From Hyphomicrobiaceae bacterium (GTDB taxonomy: Bacteria; Pseudomonadota; Alphaproteobacteria; Rhizobiales; Aestuariivirgaceae): DNA of 64,000 nt. The notes beneath the pieces are model-generated. The model was not told the origin of the DNA and did not search any database. It worked only from the letters and a program-made list of their open reading frames with translations. A program made the position numbers and the translations under genes. Of this stretch, positions 38,006 through 47,063 are shown piece by piece (positions within the stretch are counted from its first letter, which is position 1; every line of letters begins with the position of its first letter). The stretch is taken from NCBI GenBank assembly GCA_900298995.1, contig OMIC01000003.1, positions 1 through 64,000 on the forward strand, written 5' to 3'.

Positions 38006-39174
38006 AGCAGTCCGCGCGAAGCCAGGTTGCGAAGAAGGTGACTGGCGCCAAAAGTCCAGGGCGGCGCCTTGTCGGAGGTCGTCATGCGGTTGGAGAGTAT
38101 GCCCAGTTGCGGAGAGGCGACGGTGACGACATCGCCCAACTGGTGCGTGAAACCCTTGCCCGGCTCGCCCCGGTCCTGAACGGGTGCGAACAGTGTTCCG
38201 AGGAACAGCACCGCGCCATCGGGATACTGGTGGTGCGAGCCGATCATCTGCCGCACGAGATCCGCGGGATCCCGGCTGATCTTGGACATGTTGGAGGCGC
38301 CATTCAGCACGAAGCCGTCCCCGCCCTCGACGCGCAGCGCAAGCTGCATGGTCCTCACGTCATCGAGAGAGAAGCTGGCGTCGAACAGCCGGAGCATGGG
38401 GCTAAGCGCACAGGAGGCGTTGTTGTCCTTGGCCTTGCCCAGAAGAAGCGCCGAGCGTCCTTCCACATCGCGAAGATTGACGTCATTGCCGAGCGTCGCG
38501 CCGACGATCCTGCCGGAGGAGGCGACGACCAGCACGACTTCGGGTTCGGGATTGTTCCAGGTCGAACTCGGATGGAGCCCCGCCTCCATCCCATGGCCCA
38601 CCGCCGACATGATCTGGGACTTGGTGAAGATCTCCGCATCCGGCCCGATCCCGACCTCAAGATATTGCGACCAGGCCCCTTTCTCGATCAGGATCTGCTT
38701 GAGCTTCATTGCTTCCGGTGAACCGGGCTTCAACTTCGAGAGGTCGTCGCCGATCAGCGCCCCGATGCTGGCGCGGATGTCGGCCGCGGCTGCAGCATTG
38801 CCGCGGGCGCGTTCCTCGATCACCCGTTCCAGCATGGAGGTGGCGAAGGTGACGCCCGCTGCCTTGATCGCCTGCAGATCGATGGGGGCAAGGAGCCACG
38901 GCTTGTTTGGATCGCGCGCCTCGGCAGGCGTGTTGGCCAATATGGCCGAGACCTCGCCGAGTGCTGGACCGGTCGCCGCACGCGCTGCAGCGGCGGGGTC
39001 GCCCGCTTCGCAAAGGTCACGGATGGTCGGGAAACTGGATGTGATGTCGACTAGGTTGCCGCCTTCGCGTCTGACGACACAGGGTCCGGCGACCGCTGGG
39101 TTCCAGACCCGGCCGACCAGAAGTCCGTCACCGGGCAATGAGTTGGCGGTCATGTGGTCTGCAAGCGCGGGCAT
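38002..39174 (-). CDS. Fumarylacetoacetate hydrolase family protein
   Basis: This 390-residue protein ends in the FAH fold: EVGIGPDAEIFTKSQIM, the metal-binding NNPEPEVVLVVASSGRIVG, TLGNDVNLRDVEGRSALLLGKAKDNN and the ending SPQLGILSNRM. The N-terminal 130 residues are not FAH-like and give the size seen in 2-keto-3-deoxy sugar-acid dehydratases of this superfamily. The first step of such a pathway is not in the window, so sugar-acid or aromatic substrates are both possible. It heads an operon with the Rieske oxygenase. Confidence 0.82.
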   Translation of the reverse strand: MPALADHMTANSLPGDGLLVGRVWNPAVAGPCVVRREGGNLVDITSSFPTIRDLCEAGDPAAAARAATGPALGEVSAILANTPAEARDPNKPWLLAPIDLQAIKAAGVTFATSMLERVIEERARGNAAAAADIRASIGALIGDDLSKLKPGSPEAMKLKQILIEKGAWSQYLEVGIGPDAEIFTKSQIMSAVGHGMEAGLHPSSTWNNPEPEVVLVVASSGRIVGATLGNDVNLRDVEGRSALLLGKAKDNNASCALSPMLRLFDASFSLDDVRTMQLALRVEGGDGFVLNGASNMSKISRDPADLVRQMIGSHHQYPDGAVLFLGTLFAPVQDRGEPGKGFTHQLGDVVTVASPQLGILSNRMTTSDKAPPWTFGASHLLRNLASRGLL

Positions 39175-39241
39175 GGGCAGGTCTCCTCGGGACGCCTCAG
39201 CCTATGCTGCGCGCGGGCCTGGGGGAAGGGTCCAGATCAGC

Positions 39242-39895
39242 CTAGCGGAGAAGCCTGTGCAATTCATTCGCCTGCAGGGGCTGGAGAAACTCGATGGCGA
39301 AGCCCCCGGAGAAATGACGGACAACCCGTCCGCGCATGCGGCCCAGCGCCAGGGTCGTGCCAACCCGGGGGATCACGGCGGCGCGTATGGCTGCTCCGGA
39401 GAGCGAGATGTCGAGCAATTCGCAGTCTTGCGCCTGTCCACCCGGAAGCAGCAGGCTGGTCCGGGGCTGGAGGGGCTCGAAGCGCGTATGCCGACGGGCG
39501 GGCGTGGTCTCCCCGTCCGAGCTCTGGATGAGCCAGCGCAGATGCCGGATGAAGCGGGCGCGCCGGGGTCCGTCATGGGTGAATTCCACCCAGACCCCAA
39601 CTGTGTCCGCTGATCGGGTGAGGCCATCGACCCGTCCCAGCTGCTCGATATAGGCCACGACAGGGGTTCCGGGAGGGAGCGGGTCAGGCGTCAGGAACAG
39701 CGCCATGTCGGGATCGACGTCGGTGACCCGGCAATCCTGCTCGGTGCCGTCGGGCAGTCGATACCGCGCAGCGAGCGGTGGCGGTGTTGGCGGGGGCGCG
39801 TCGGCCAGAACGCGCTTGCCGAAAGTTGTCAACGGGTTCTCTCCTGCGCGAGGCCCGTGACCGGTGCGGCCGGAGACGGTCTCAGTTGAGGCCAA
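39242..39895 (-). CDS. PilZ-domain protein
   Basis: This 217-residue protein has a C-terminal PilZ-type c-di-GMP-binding domain (about 125-215): the RRHTRF motif and DISLSGAAIRA match the RxxxR and DxSxxG ligand signatures. The N-terminal part (about 40-120, RYRLPDGTEQDCRVTDVDPDMALF) resembles a second, degenerate PilZ barrel. Its start overlaps the upstream PAS gene by 14 bp, so the two are likely one transcript. The target is unknown. Confidence 0.8.
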   Translation of the reverse strand: MASTETVSGRTGHGPRAGENPLTTFGKRVLADAPPPTPPPLAARYRLPDGTEQDCRVTDVDPDMALFLTPDPLPPGTPVVAYIEQLGRVDGLTRSADTVGVWVEFTHDGPRRARFIRHLRWLIQSSDGETTPARRHTRFEPLQPRTSLLLPGGQAQDCELLDISLSGAAIRAAVIPRVGTTLALGRMRGRVVRHFSGGFAIEFLQPLQANELHRLLR

Positions 39896-40496
39896 GACCC
39901 CCAGCTATCACGTGGAACTTGCGGCGAGCCTGCAGTGGCGGGTTGGTCGCCGCCTTGAGGTTTGAGGGCTTGAGAAACCGTGCCGACTGAACTTCCATGT
40001 CGGTGATCGCGCCGTAGAACCGGAGCTGCGGATCAACGCCGGGGAAGAGACCGCCCAGAACCTGGGTCCGGCCCGTGCGCGGGATCAGCGGGAGGGCCAG
40101 CATGTCCGCCAGGATTGACTGACCACGGTCAGTCCGCAGGCGGAGACGGAACGCCGCCTGACGGTGGGCGTGGGTGACGCCGTGCAGGAAGCGCTCGATG
40201 ACACCGCGTTCGAAGGCTGGCCAGTCATCCAGAAGGCCCGTTCCCGTCAGTTCGCGGCGGTAGAGATTACAGACAGCGGTGCCCGCGAGCCGCCACGCGA
40301 GGCCCCGACCCGGGCCCATCTGCTCGGCGATGAACAGGGAGGGAAGAATGGATCCGAGCTGTCCCAAATCGAGATCCTGCCGGTCGGGGGCCGGTCGCCC
40401 GGCCCGGAGGTCATCCCAGGCTCCGAGCAGCCGTTCGGCCTCCGGCGGCAATTCCTCAACGGCCCGGGCTTGCCGGATGTCATCGCTTGGCTGCAT
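39882..40496 (-). CDS. PAS_5 domain protein
   Basis: This 204-residue protein matches the PAS_5 (pfam07310) group of alphaproteobacterial single-domain proteins: LLGAWDDLRAGRPAPDRQDLDLGQLGSILPSLFIAE and FRLAGTAV-like WRLAGTAVCNLYRRELTG. Most members have no output domain and no known role. It is encoded just upstream of, and overlapping, the PilZ gene, and is divergent from the rhomboid gene. Confidence 0.8.
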   Translation of the reverse strand: MQPSDDIRQARAVEELPPEAERLLGAWDDLRAGRPAPDRQDLDLGQLGSILPSLFIAEQMGPGRGLAWRLAGTAVCNLYRRELTGTGLLDDWPAFERGVIERFLHGVTHAHRQAAFRLRLRTDRGQSILADMLALPLIPRTGRTQVLGGLFPGVDPQLRFYGAITDMEVQSARFLKPSNLKAATNPPLQARRKFHVIAGGLGLN

Positions 40497-40558
40497 CTCT
40501 GTTGCACTCCCTGCCGCAGCGCCGGGCGCTGTTCCATATTGACCTTGCGGGCGTCACG

Positions 40559-41281
40559 ATGCAGCCTCCGTGCCAGATGCGAGACTCTCCAGATGCCAAG
40601 CGTCTGCTGCCCGGTGACCCCCGGGGCAGTGGCAAATCCCCTCCGGTTCTGAATGTGCCGCCCGTCGTGCTGGCGGTCATCGCCGCGCTGGCGTGCATCC
40701 AGGTCGCTCTCGTTCTGGGCGGCGAGGACTGGTTCGTGTGGGCCTATTCGACTCTGGCGCTCAACCCGTTCCGGATCCTGCCGCCGCGCAACGAGGTCTG
40801 GACACTGCTGACCTACATGCTCCTGCATGGCGACTGGATGCACCTCCTGTTCAATTCGCTGTGGCTGTTGATCTTTGGCACGCCCGTGGCGCGCTACATG
40901 GGTGGTGTCCGGTTTCTGGCCATCTGCCTCGTGGCCGGTCTGGCGGGCGGCCTGGCGAGCCTCGGCCTCTATTGGGGACAGGATGTGGTCATCATCGGTG
41001 CCTCGGGTGCGGTGTCCGGTCTGCTTTCCGCAGCCATACCCATCATGTACGGTCACCGTGTGCCGGGCGGCGCGCGGCCTCTGTCCCTGGCCGAATTGCT
41101 GCACGCGCCGCAGGCTCTGCTCTTCATGGTGGTGTGGCTGGCCATCACGCTGGTGTCGGGCGGCACGGGCTGGACCGGCACGCCCTTCGGCACCGAGGCA
41201 ACCATTGCCTGGGAGGCGCACATCGGAGGTTTTGTCGGCGGGCTTCTTGCGTTTTACGTGCTGGCGCCACGGCGGTCGTAA
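40559..41281 (+). CDS. Rhomboid intramembrane serine protease
   Basis: This 240-residue membrane protein has about six hydrophobic segments. The catalytic Ser149 lies in GASGAVSGL, and His221 in [11 protein letters not shown] forms the dyad; [18 protein letters not shown] carries the usual loop His and Asn. Rhomboids cut membrane proteins within the bilayer. ATG 40559 is taken over the open frame from 40487; 40577 is also possible. The 3' end overlaps hisI by 28 bp. Confidence 0.88.
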   Translation: MQPPCQMRDSPDAKRLLPGDPRGSGKSPPVLNVPPVVLAVIAALACIQVALVLGGEDWFVWAYSTLALNPFRILPPRNEVWTLLTYMLLHGDWMHLLFNSLWLLIFGTPVARYMGGVRFLAICLVAGLAGGLASLGLYWGQDVVIIGASGAVSGLLSAAIPIMYGHRVPGGARPLSLAELLHAPQALLFMVVWLAITLVSGGTGWTGTPFGTEATIAWEAHIGGFVGGLLAFYVLAPRRS

Positions 41282-41676
41282 ACCGTCGCCGGATCGAACA
41301 GGCGGTCATCATCAAGAAGTCTCAGACGGTCGCCATCGAGGCGCCGGTAGAAGCAACTGCGGCGTCCGGTATGGCAGGCCGCGCCAAGGCCCTGAGGCGT
41401 CACGCGGAGCTGAAGGACGTCCTGATCACAGTCCGTGAGAATGTCGGCCACCCGCAGCGTCTCGCCCGAGGTCTCGCCCTTTTTCCAAAGCGCCTTGCGC
41501 GACCGGCTCCAGAAATGCGCGATGCCGGTTTCGCGGGTCAGATTCAGGGCCTCGGCGTTCATGTGGGCCACCATGAGCAGGCGTCCGTCGTCCGCATCGG
41601 TGACAATGGCCGGTATCAGTCCTTCGGCGTCAAACCTCGGCTGAAACTCGAGCGTTTCATCGAGGCCTGCGGCCAT
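41254..41676 (-). CDS. hisI: Phosphoribosyl-AMP cyclohydrolase
   Basis: This 140-residue enzyme opens the adenine ring in histidine synthesis. [14 protein letters not shown] and the signature [17 protein letters not shown] are typical, with metal ligands in [11 protein letters not shown] and the Cys pair in [13 protein letters not shown]. There is no fused HisE pyrophosphohydrolase domain. Its start overlaps the folE stop by one base, giving a folE-hisI pair. Confidence 0.95.
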   Translation of the reverse strand: MAAGLDETLEFQPRFDAEGLIPAIVTDADDGRLLMVAHMNAEALNLTRETGIAHFWSRSRKALWKKGETSGETLRVADILTDCDQDVLQLRVTPQGLGAACHTGRRSCFYRRLDGDRLRLLDDDRLFDPATVYDRRGAST

Positions 41677-42302
41677 CAGAGGGAGAACCCGTTGCTGGGC
41701 GCGCGCACCAGTTCCATGAACCGGGCCTGGAGCACGGGGTTTGACTTGAACTCACCTGTGAACTGCGTCGTGATCGTCGCCACATTGCGTTTGCCGATGC
41801 CACGGATCGACATGCAGGTGTGCACCGCCTCGAGAAGCACGGCCACGCCGCGCGGCTGGAGCGCATCGGAAATGGCATTGGCGATCTGGGCGGTCATGGT
41901 TTCCTGGGTCTGCAGGCGGCGGGCGTAGATCTCCACCACGCGCGCCAGCTTCGATATGCCCACCACCGCCTTGGTCGGCAGATAGGCGACATGGGCACGG
42001 CCGATGAACGGCGCGATATGGTGCTCGCAATGGGAGTTGAACTCGATGTCGCGGAGCATGACGATGTCATCATAGCCGCCGACGTCCTCGAAGGTGCGCG
42101 AGAGCGCCTCGGCCGGGTCATCCTCATAGCCGGAGAAATATTCGCGGAAAGCCTTGGCCACCCGCTTGGGCGTATCAAGCAGCCCCTCACGGTCGGGGTT
42201 GTCGCCTGCCCAGGCGAGGAGGGTGCGCACGGCGGCCTCGGCCTCTTCCTGCGTGGGGCGCTTGACCGGCTTGGCCGGGATCTTCTTGATGACGGCGTCC
42301 AT
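41676..42302 (-). CDS. folE: GTP cyclohydrolase I
   Basis: This 208-residue enzyme converts GTP to dihydroneopterin triphosphate, the first step to folate. Zinc ligands are in [20 protein letters not shown] and [12 protein letters not shown], and the Q-T region [15 protein letters not shown] is conserved. It precedes hisI with a one-base overlap. The gene at 42448 is divergent, with 145 bp between starts. Confidence 0.95.
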   Translation of the reverse strand: MDAVIKKIPAKPVKRPTQEEAEAAVRTLLAWAGDNPDREGLLDTPKRVAKAFREYFSGYEDDPAEALSRTFEDVGGYDDIVMLRDIEFNSHCEHHIAPFIGRAHVAYLPTKAVVGISKLARVVEIYARRLQTQETMTAQIANAISDALQPRGVAVLLEAVHTCMSIRGIGKRNVATITTQFTGEFKSNPVLQARFMELVRAPSNGFSL

Positions 42303-42447
42303 TTCTCGACGTTACGCTCCTGACGATGGCGGATTTCAGGCACCACTGGCCTTGCTGTCTGGGGCTCCCCATATCACGGGAGAAAGCGTGCTGGCAAATC
42401 GTCATGCACCCGGTTGCAGCTTGGCGTGGTTGGGTTAAAGTGTTGGA

Positions 42448-42915
42448 ATGATTAACGAGATTTACAACAGGCAGATATTGGGCTTCGCGGCGGACATACC
42501 TCGCCTGCAACGGCTGGCCCATCCCGACGCCACGGCTGTGGCCCATTCCCGGCTTTGCGGCTCCAAGGTGACGGTCGATCTCGCCATGACGGACGGGGTG
42601 GTGACCGACTTCGGCCATGAGGTGAAAGCCTGCGCGCTGGGGCAGGCGTCCTCCTCGATCATGGCGCGTCACGTGGTCGGTTCCACGGCGGGGGAGTTGC
42701 GGGCGCTCCGCGAGCAGATGTACCGGATGCTGAAGGAGGATGGCGCGCCGCCCACGGGTAAGTGGGCGGAGCTGGAGGCGCTTCTGCCGGTGCGGGATTT
42801 CAAGGCGCGGCACGCCTCGACGCTGCTGACCTTCGACGCGGTGGTGGACGCCGTGAACCAGATCGAGGGCAGGCGGAACGCGCCCGGTGCGTCTTCCGGC
42901 GTCGGCACGGACTAG
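42448..42915 (+). CDS. Iron-sulfur cluster scaffold, IscU/NifU-N-like
   Basis: This 155-residue protein resembles IscU/SufU scaffolds: SRLCGSKVTVDL has Cys37, and EVKACALGQASSSIM has Cys62. The third Cys of true scaffolds appears to be replaced; the corresponding C-terminal region reads VRDFKARHASTLL. Members of this variant are common in alphaproteobacteria and their role in cluster assembly is not settled. It is a single gene, not part of a suf or isc operon here. Confidence 0.82.
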   Translation: MINEIYNRQILGFAADIPRLQRLAHPDATAVAHSRLCGSKVTVDLAMTDGVVTDFGHEVKACALGQASSSIMARHVVGSTAGELRALREQMYRMLKEDGAPPTGKWAELEALLPVRDFKARHASTLLTFDAVVDAVNQIEGRRNAPGASSGVGTD

Positions 42916-42962
42916 CTGGGATCAAGGGTGCCGGGAGATGCGTCGCCAAGGCCCGAAGGCGA

Positions 42963-44507
42963 TCAGCGCCGGCGCTTGCTCTCGATATAGGGCGCGTGCG
43001 GGAAGCGCGATTTGAGATCGCGGTCGGTGACGCTCATGTGGTTGCGCGTGTACTGTTCGGAGGCATCACGGAGCGGCTGGAAATCCCAAGGGTAGTGATG
43101 GCCCCGTTTCAACGCCTCGAACAGCACGTGCCTGGCCTGCTGGCTTTCCAGCACCTCCTTGTGGATACGGGCGATGTCGAATTTCGCCTCGACTTCGGCA
43201 CGGAAGGCGCGCGCCAGCGCGTGGCCCGGTGCGAGGTTGACGCGTTCCAGCGGATCATCCTCGAGGTTGAACAGCTGGTCCGGATCGGGCGGAGAATGGA
43301 TGAACTTCCACGGGCCCCGGCGCAGCATGTAGATCGGTGCGATGGCACCCTCAGCCAGATATTCACCCCATGCCGTTCCCTCCGGGTCTTCCATGCCGCC
43401 GATCAGGAGGGGATAGAGTGAGCGGCCATCAACGGGTCGTGCCAGCGTCGCCGTACCAGTGTTCGCAATCGCGGTGAGGGTCGGGAGGATGTCTGCCAGC
43501 GTGACGGGCTCCTTCACCCGCCGCGCCCGAAACCGCCTGGGGTTCCAGACCAGCATCGGTACATGCGCCGAAGGTTCGAGATAGGACATCTTGTACCACA
43601 ACCCCCGCTCGCCGAGGAAATCGCCATGATCCGAGGTGAAGACGATGACGGTGTCGTCGAGTTTGCCGGTTGCGTCCAGGGCGGCGATCATCTGGCCGAG
43701 CAGATCATCGACATAGGAGATGTTGGCATAGTAGCCATGACGCGCGGCACGGAGGTCTGCCTCGGTGACTGTGTAGTCGTCCATGGCTGACACGTCATAG
43801 AGGCGCTGGCTGTGCGGATCGAGCTCGGCGCGGTCCATGCGGGCCACCGCCGGAAGATCGATGTCGCTGTCTCGGTAAAGGTCCCAGAACTTGCGCCGCG
43901 CCGCATAGGGGTCATGCGGATGCGTGAAGGAGGCCATCAGGCAGAAGGGCTTCTCGGGAGAAAAGCGCGCATAGTCATAGATCTTGCGAATGGCGAGGAA
44001 GGCAACCTCGTCGTCGAATTCGAGCTGGTTGGTGATTTCGGCGACGCCCGGCTGCAGCACCGAAGTCATGTTGTGGTACCACCAGTCGATGCGTTCCTGC
44101 CGGAGCCGCCAGTCCGGCGTCCAGCCAAAATCGGCGGGGTAGATGTCGGTCGTCAGGCGTTCCTCAAGACCGTGCAGCTGATCAGGCCCCACGAAATGCA
44201 TCTTGCCGGAGAGGCAGGTCGCATAGCCTGCAAGCCGGAGGTAATGCGCCCAGGTGGGGATGGAGGATGGAAACTCGGCCGCATTGTCATAGACGCCTGT
44301 GCGCGAGGGCAGGAGCCCGTTCATCACGGTGGCTCGGGCGGGCGAACACAGTGGGCTCGTCGAATAGGCATTCTCGAAGACGACGCCCTCGGCCGCCAGT
44401 CGCGACAGATTGGGCGTGCTGACCAGCGGATGGCCGTGGAAGGGCAGGAACTGGGCCGCCAGCTGGTCCGCCATGACGAACAGGATGTTGGGTTTTGAAT
44501 CTCGCAT
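42963..44507 (-). CDS. betC: Choline-sulfatase-like sulfatase
   Basis: This 514-residue sulfatase has the formylglycine Cys54 in the canonical CxPxR motif (CSPARATVM), NILFVMADQLAAQF with metal ligands, and TSDHGDFLGERGLWYK. The C-terminal part (YPWDFQPLRDASEQYTRNHM) matches the choline-sulfatase C-terminal domain, supporting BetC, which frees choline from choline-O-sulfate. No signal peptide is seen, consistent with a cytoplasmic enzyme. No bet operon is adjacent. It is divergent from yidD. Confidence 0.72.
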   Translation of the reverse strand: MRDSKPNILFVMADQLAAQFLPFHGHPLVSTPNLSRLAAEGVVFENAYSTSPLCSPARATVMNGLLPSRTGVYDNAAEFPSSIPTWAHYLRLAGYATCLSGKMHFVGPDQLHGLEERLTTDIYPADFGWTPDWRLRQERIDWWYHNMTSVLQPGVAEITNQLEFDDEVAFLAIRKIYDYARFSPEKPFCLMASFTHPHDPYAARRKFWDLYRDSDIDLPAVARMDRAELDPHSQRLYDVSAMDDYTVTEADLRAARHGYYANISYVDDLLGQMIAALDATGKLDDTVIVFTSDHGDFLGERGLWYKMSYLEPSAHVPMLVWNPRRFRARRVKEPVTLADILPTLTAIANTGTATLARPVDGRSLYPLLIGGMEDPEGTAWGEYLAEGAIAPIYMLRRGPWKFIHSPPDPDQLFNLEDDPLERVNLAPGHALARAFRAEVEAKFDIARIHKEVLESQQARHVLFEALKRGHHYPWDFQPLRDASEQYTRNHMSVTDRDLKSRFPHAPYIESKRRR

Positions 44508-44536
44508 CCCGAGAGGTATAAGGCTGCGGCCTCGCC

Positions 44537-44815
44537 ATGAAAACCGTTCTCATCGCTTTGATCAGGGTCTATCAGCTGACGCTGTCCGCGCTCGTCGGGC
44601 GGCGCTGCCGCTACCTGCCGACCTGCTCGGACTATGCCAGCGAGGCCATTTCCAGGCATGGGCCGGGAAGGGGAATGGCGCTGGGCTTCGCGCGCGTCTG
44701 CCGCTGCCATCCCTGGGGCCAGTCCGGCTTCGATCCGGTGCCGGAGGTCTATGAAGGCCCGATCTGGCGGATCAAGGAGGGCAACGGCCTTGACCCTGGA
44801 AAGACCACGCACTAA
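44537..44815 (+). CDS. yidD: Membrane protein insertion efficiency factor YidD
   Basis: This 92-residue protein matches YidD: the [19 protein letters not shown] core and the later [14 protein letters not shown]. It aids membrane protein insertion by YidC. An amphipathic N-terminal helix ([16 protein letters not shown]) is present. It starts 29 bp from the divergent sulfatase start and precedes thrS by 155 bp. Confidence 0.93.
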   Translation: MKTVLIALIRVYQLTLSALVGRRCRYLPTCSDYASEAISRHGPGRGMALGFARVCRCHPWGQSGFDPVPEVYEGPIWRIKEGNGLDPGKTTH

Positions 44816-44829
44816 ACGCGAAAACGCAA

Positions 44830-44896
44830 CCCCGGACTTGATCCGAGGGTCCTCTTTGGTGGCCACGAAGAGGATGCCACGGTCAAGCCGTGGCAT
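44830..44896. repeat. Dispersed palindromic intergenic repeat upstream of thrS
   Basis: The element contains CGGACTTGATCCG (a short palindrome) and ATGCCACGG at 44874-44882 matched by CCGTGGCAT at 44888-44896, a perfect 9-bp stem with a 5-nt loop. Translated on the minus strand it gives the peptides MPRLDRGI and DPRIKSG, which recur as spurious products of dispersed repeats in alphaproteobacteria. The 155-bp gap holds only this element and a strong AGGAGG site before thrS. Confidence 0.7.
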
Positions 44897-44970
44897 GAGT
44901 GAGATGGAAGATACAAAGAGACTACTTTTTTGCTTACCCGCTTCGTTGGCGGGAGTGAGCAGGAGGACAG

Positions 44971-46929
44971 ATGATCACCTTGACCTTCCCCGATGGCGCC
45001 CAGCGCCAGGTTGAACCGGGGGTTTCCGCCCGCGATGTGGCGGCCGGAATTTCCAAGTCGCTCGAGAAAAAAGCAATCGCCGCCGTGGTGAATGGCGCGC
45101 TGGTGGATCTGGCCGACCCGATCAACGGCGACGCAACACTCCGGATCGTCACCCGCGAAGACGCGGAGGCTCTTGAACTCATCCGCCATGATTGCGCGCA
45201 TGTGCTCGCGGAGGCGGTACAGGAACTCTTCCCCGGCACGCAGGTCACCATCGGGCCAGTGATCGAGAACGGCTTCTACTACGACTTCTTCCGCAACGAG
45301 CCGTTCACGACCGAGGACTTCGCGGCCATCGAAAAGAAGATGCGCGAGATCATCCAGCGCGACAAGCCGTTCACGAAGTCCACCAAGACGCGGGAAGAGG
45401 CCAAGGCCTTCTTCCGGAACAAGGGCGAACTCTTCAAGGTCGAGCTGGTGGATGCGATCCCGCAAGGCCAGGACATCAAGTTCTACGACCAGGGCGGGTG
45501 GACTGATCTGTGCCGCGGGCCGCACATGACATCGACGGGCAAGATCGGCAACGCGTTCAAGCTGATGAAGGTGGCAGGCGCCTACTGGCGCGGCGACTCG
45601 AAGAACCCGATGCTGACCCGCATCTATGGCACCGCATGGGCCAATGAAAAGGACCTCCAATCCTATCTGACGGCGCTTGAAGAAGCTGAGAAGCGCGACC
45701 ACCGCAAGCTCGGCCGCGAGATGGATCTGTTCCACTTCCAGGAAGAGGGGCCGGGCGTCGTCTTCTGGCACGCCAAGGGCTGGACCATGTTCCAGCAGCT
45801 CATTGCCTACATGCGCCGACGGCTGGCGAAGCTCGACTACCAGGAGGGGAACGCGCCGCAGCTGCTCGACAAGTCGCTGTGGGAAACGTCGGGCCACTGG
45901 GGCTGGTACAAGGAGGCGATGTTCGCGGCGACCTCGGCGGGCGATGAAACCGAGGATGAGCAGGTCTTCGCCATCAAGCCGATGAACTGCCCGGGACACG
46001 TCCAGATCTTCAAGCACGGGCTCCGGTCCTACCGCGAACTCCCGCTGCGTCTGGCCGAGTTCGGCAATGTTCACCGCTATGAGCCTTCCGGCGCGCTGCA
46101 CGGTCTCATGCGGGTGCGCGGTTTCACGCAGGACGATGCGCACATCTTCTGCACCGAGGACCAGATGGCGGAAGAGTGCCTGAAGATCAATGATCTCATC
46201 CTCTCTACCTACAAGGATTTCGGCTTTGACCAGTTTGTCGTGAAGCTCTCGACGCGGCCTGAAAAACGGGTTGGCTCGGATGCCGCCTGGGACCGTGCCG
46301 AAAGCATCATGTCGCGTGTGCTGGAGAAGATCGCCGCCGATTCGGGCGGCAAGATCAAGACTGCGGTCAACCCCGGAGAGGGCGCGTTCTACGGTCCGAA
46401 GTTCGAGTATGTCCTGAGAGACGCGATCGGTCGTGACTGGCAATGCGGTACCACGCAAGTCGACTTCAACCTGCCGGAGCGGTTCGGTGCCTTCTACATT
46501 GGCGCGGACGGCGAGAAGAAGGTTCCGGTGATGATCCACCGCGCCATCTGTGGATCGATGGAGCGGTTCCTGGGAATTCTCATCGAGCATTTCGCGGGTC
46601 ACTTCCCGCTGTGGCTGGCGCCAACCCAGGTGGTTGTGGCGACGATCACTTCGGACAGCGACGCCTATGCGCTCGAGGTGCGTGATGCGCTGCGCCAGTC
46701 AGGCCTGCGCGCCGATGCGGATCTGCGGAACGAGAAGATCAATTACAAAGTCCGCGAACATTCGTTGCAGAAGGTTCCGGTCATGCTGGTTGTTGGAAAG
46801 CGGGAGATGGACGACCGGGCGGTGAACCTGCGCCGCCTGGGCTCCCAGAATCAGACCGCGATGGGCCTTGATGAGGCCCTTGCCGCGCTGAGGGAAGAGG
46901 CGACGCCTCCCGATCTCAAGCGGGGGTGA
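44971..46929 (+). CDS. thrS: Threonyl-tRNA synthetase
   Basis: This 652-residue class II synthetase has the TGS domain (1-60), the editing domain (about 65-230, including [11 protein letters not shown] and the [12 protein letters not shown] metal region) and the catalytic core with motif 2 ([31 protein letters not shown]) and motif 3 ([21 protein letters not shown]). The C-terminal anticodon-binding domain follows. AGGAGG sits 5 bp before the ATG. A dispersed repeat lies upstream. Confidence 0.97.
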   Translation: MITLTFPDGAQRQVEPGVSARDVAAGISKSLEKKAIAAVVNGALVDLADPINGDATLRIVTREDAEALELIRHDCAHVLAEAVQELFPGTQVTIGPVIENGFYYDFFRNEPFTTEDFAAIEKKMREIIQRDKPFTKSTKTREEAKAFFRNKGELFKVELVDAIPQGQDIKFYDQGGWTDLCRGPHMTSTGKIGNAFKLMKVAGAYWRGDSKNPMLTRIYGTAWANEKDLQSYLTALEEAEKRDHRKLGREMDLFHFQEEGPGVVFWHAKGWTMFQQLIAYMRRRLAKLDYQEGNAPQLLDKSLWETSGHWGWYKEAMFAATSAGDETEDEQVFAIKPMNCPGHVQIFKHGLRSYRELPLRLAEFGNVHRYEPSGALHGLMRVRGFTQDDAHIFCTEDQMAEECLKINDLILSTYKDFGFDQFVVKLSTRPEKRVGSDAAWDRAESIMSRVLEKIAADSGGKIKTAVNPGEGAFYGPKFEYVLRDAIGRDWQCGTTQVDFNLPERFGAFYIGADGEKKVPVMIHRAICGSMERFLGILIEHFAGHFPLWLAPTQVVVATITSDSDAYALEVRDALRQSGLRADADLRNEKINYKVREHSLQKVPVMLVVGKREMDDRAVNLRRLGSQNQTAMGLDEALAALREEATPPDLKRG

Positions 46930-47063
46930 GGCCCGGGACCTGATGCTTGCTGTTACTGGGCTCCCGGAGCGCGATTCGGGGTCGCGCCCGGGGCTGAGTG
47001 GAGTATTCGCGGCCGAACCCCCCTTTTCTGAACCGTCATGCCGTTGCCGCCGTACAAGCAGCC

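Noticed and set aside
44324-44896. A 190-codon minus-strand frame beginning MPRLDRGI
   Set aside because: It starts in the dispersed repeat and runs antisense to yidD and then out of frame over the start of the betC-like gene.
44812-46602. A 596-codon minus-strand open frame
   Set aside because: It is antisense to thrS, which is unambiguous, and has the Asp/Glu/Arg-rich look of shadow translation.
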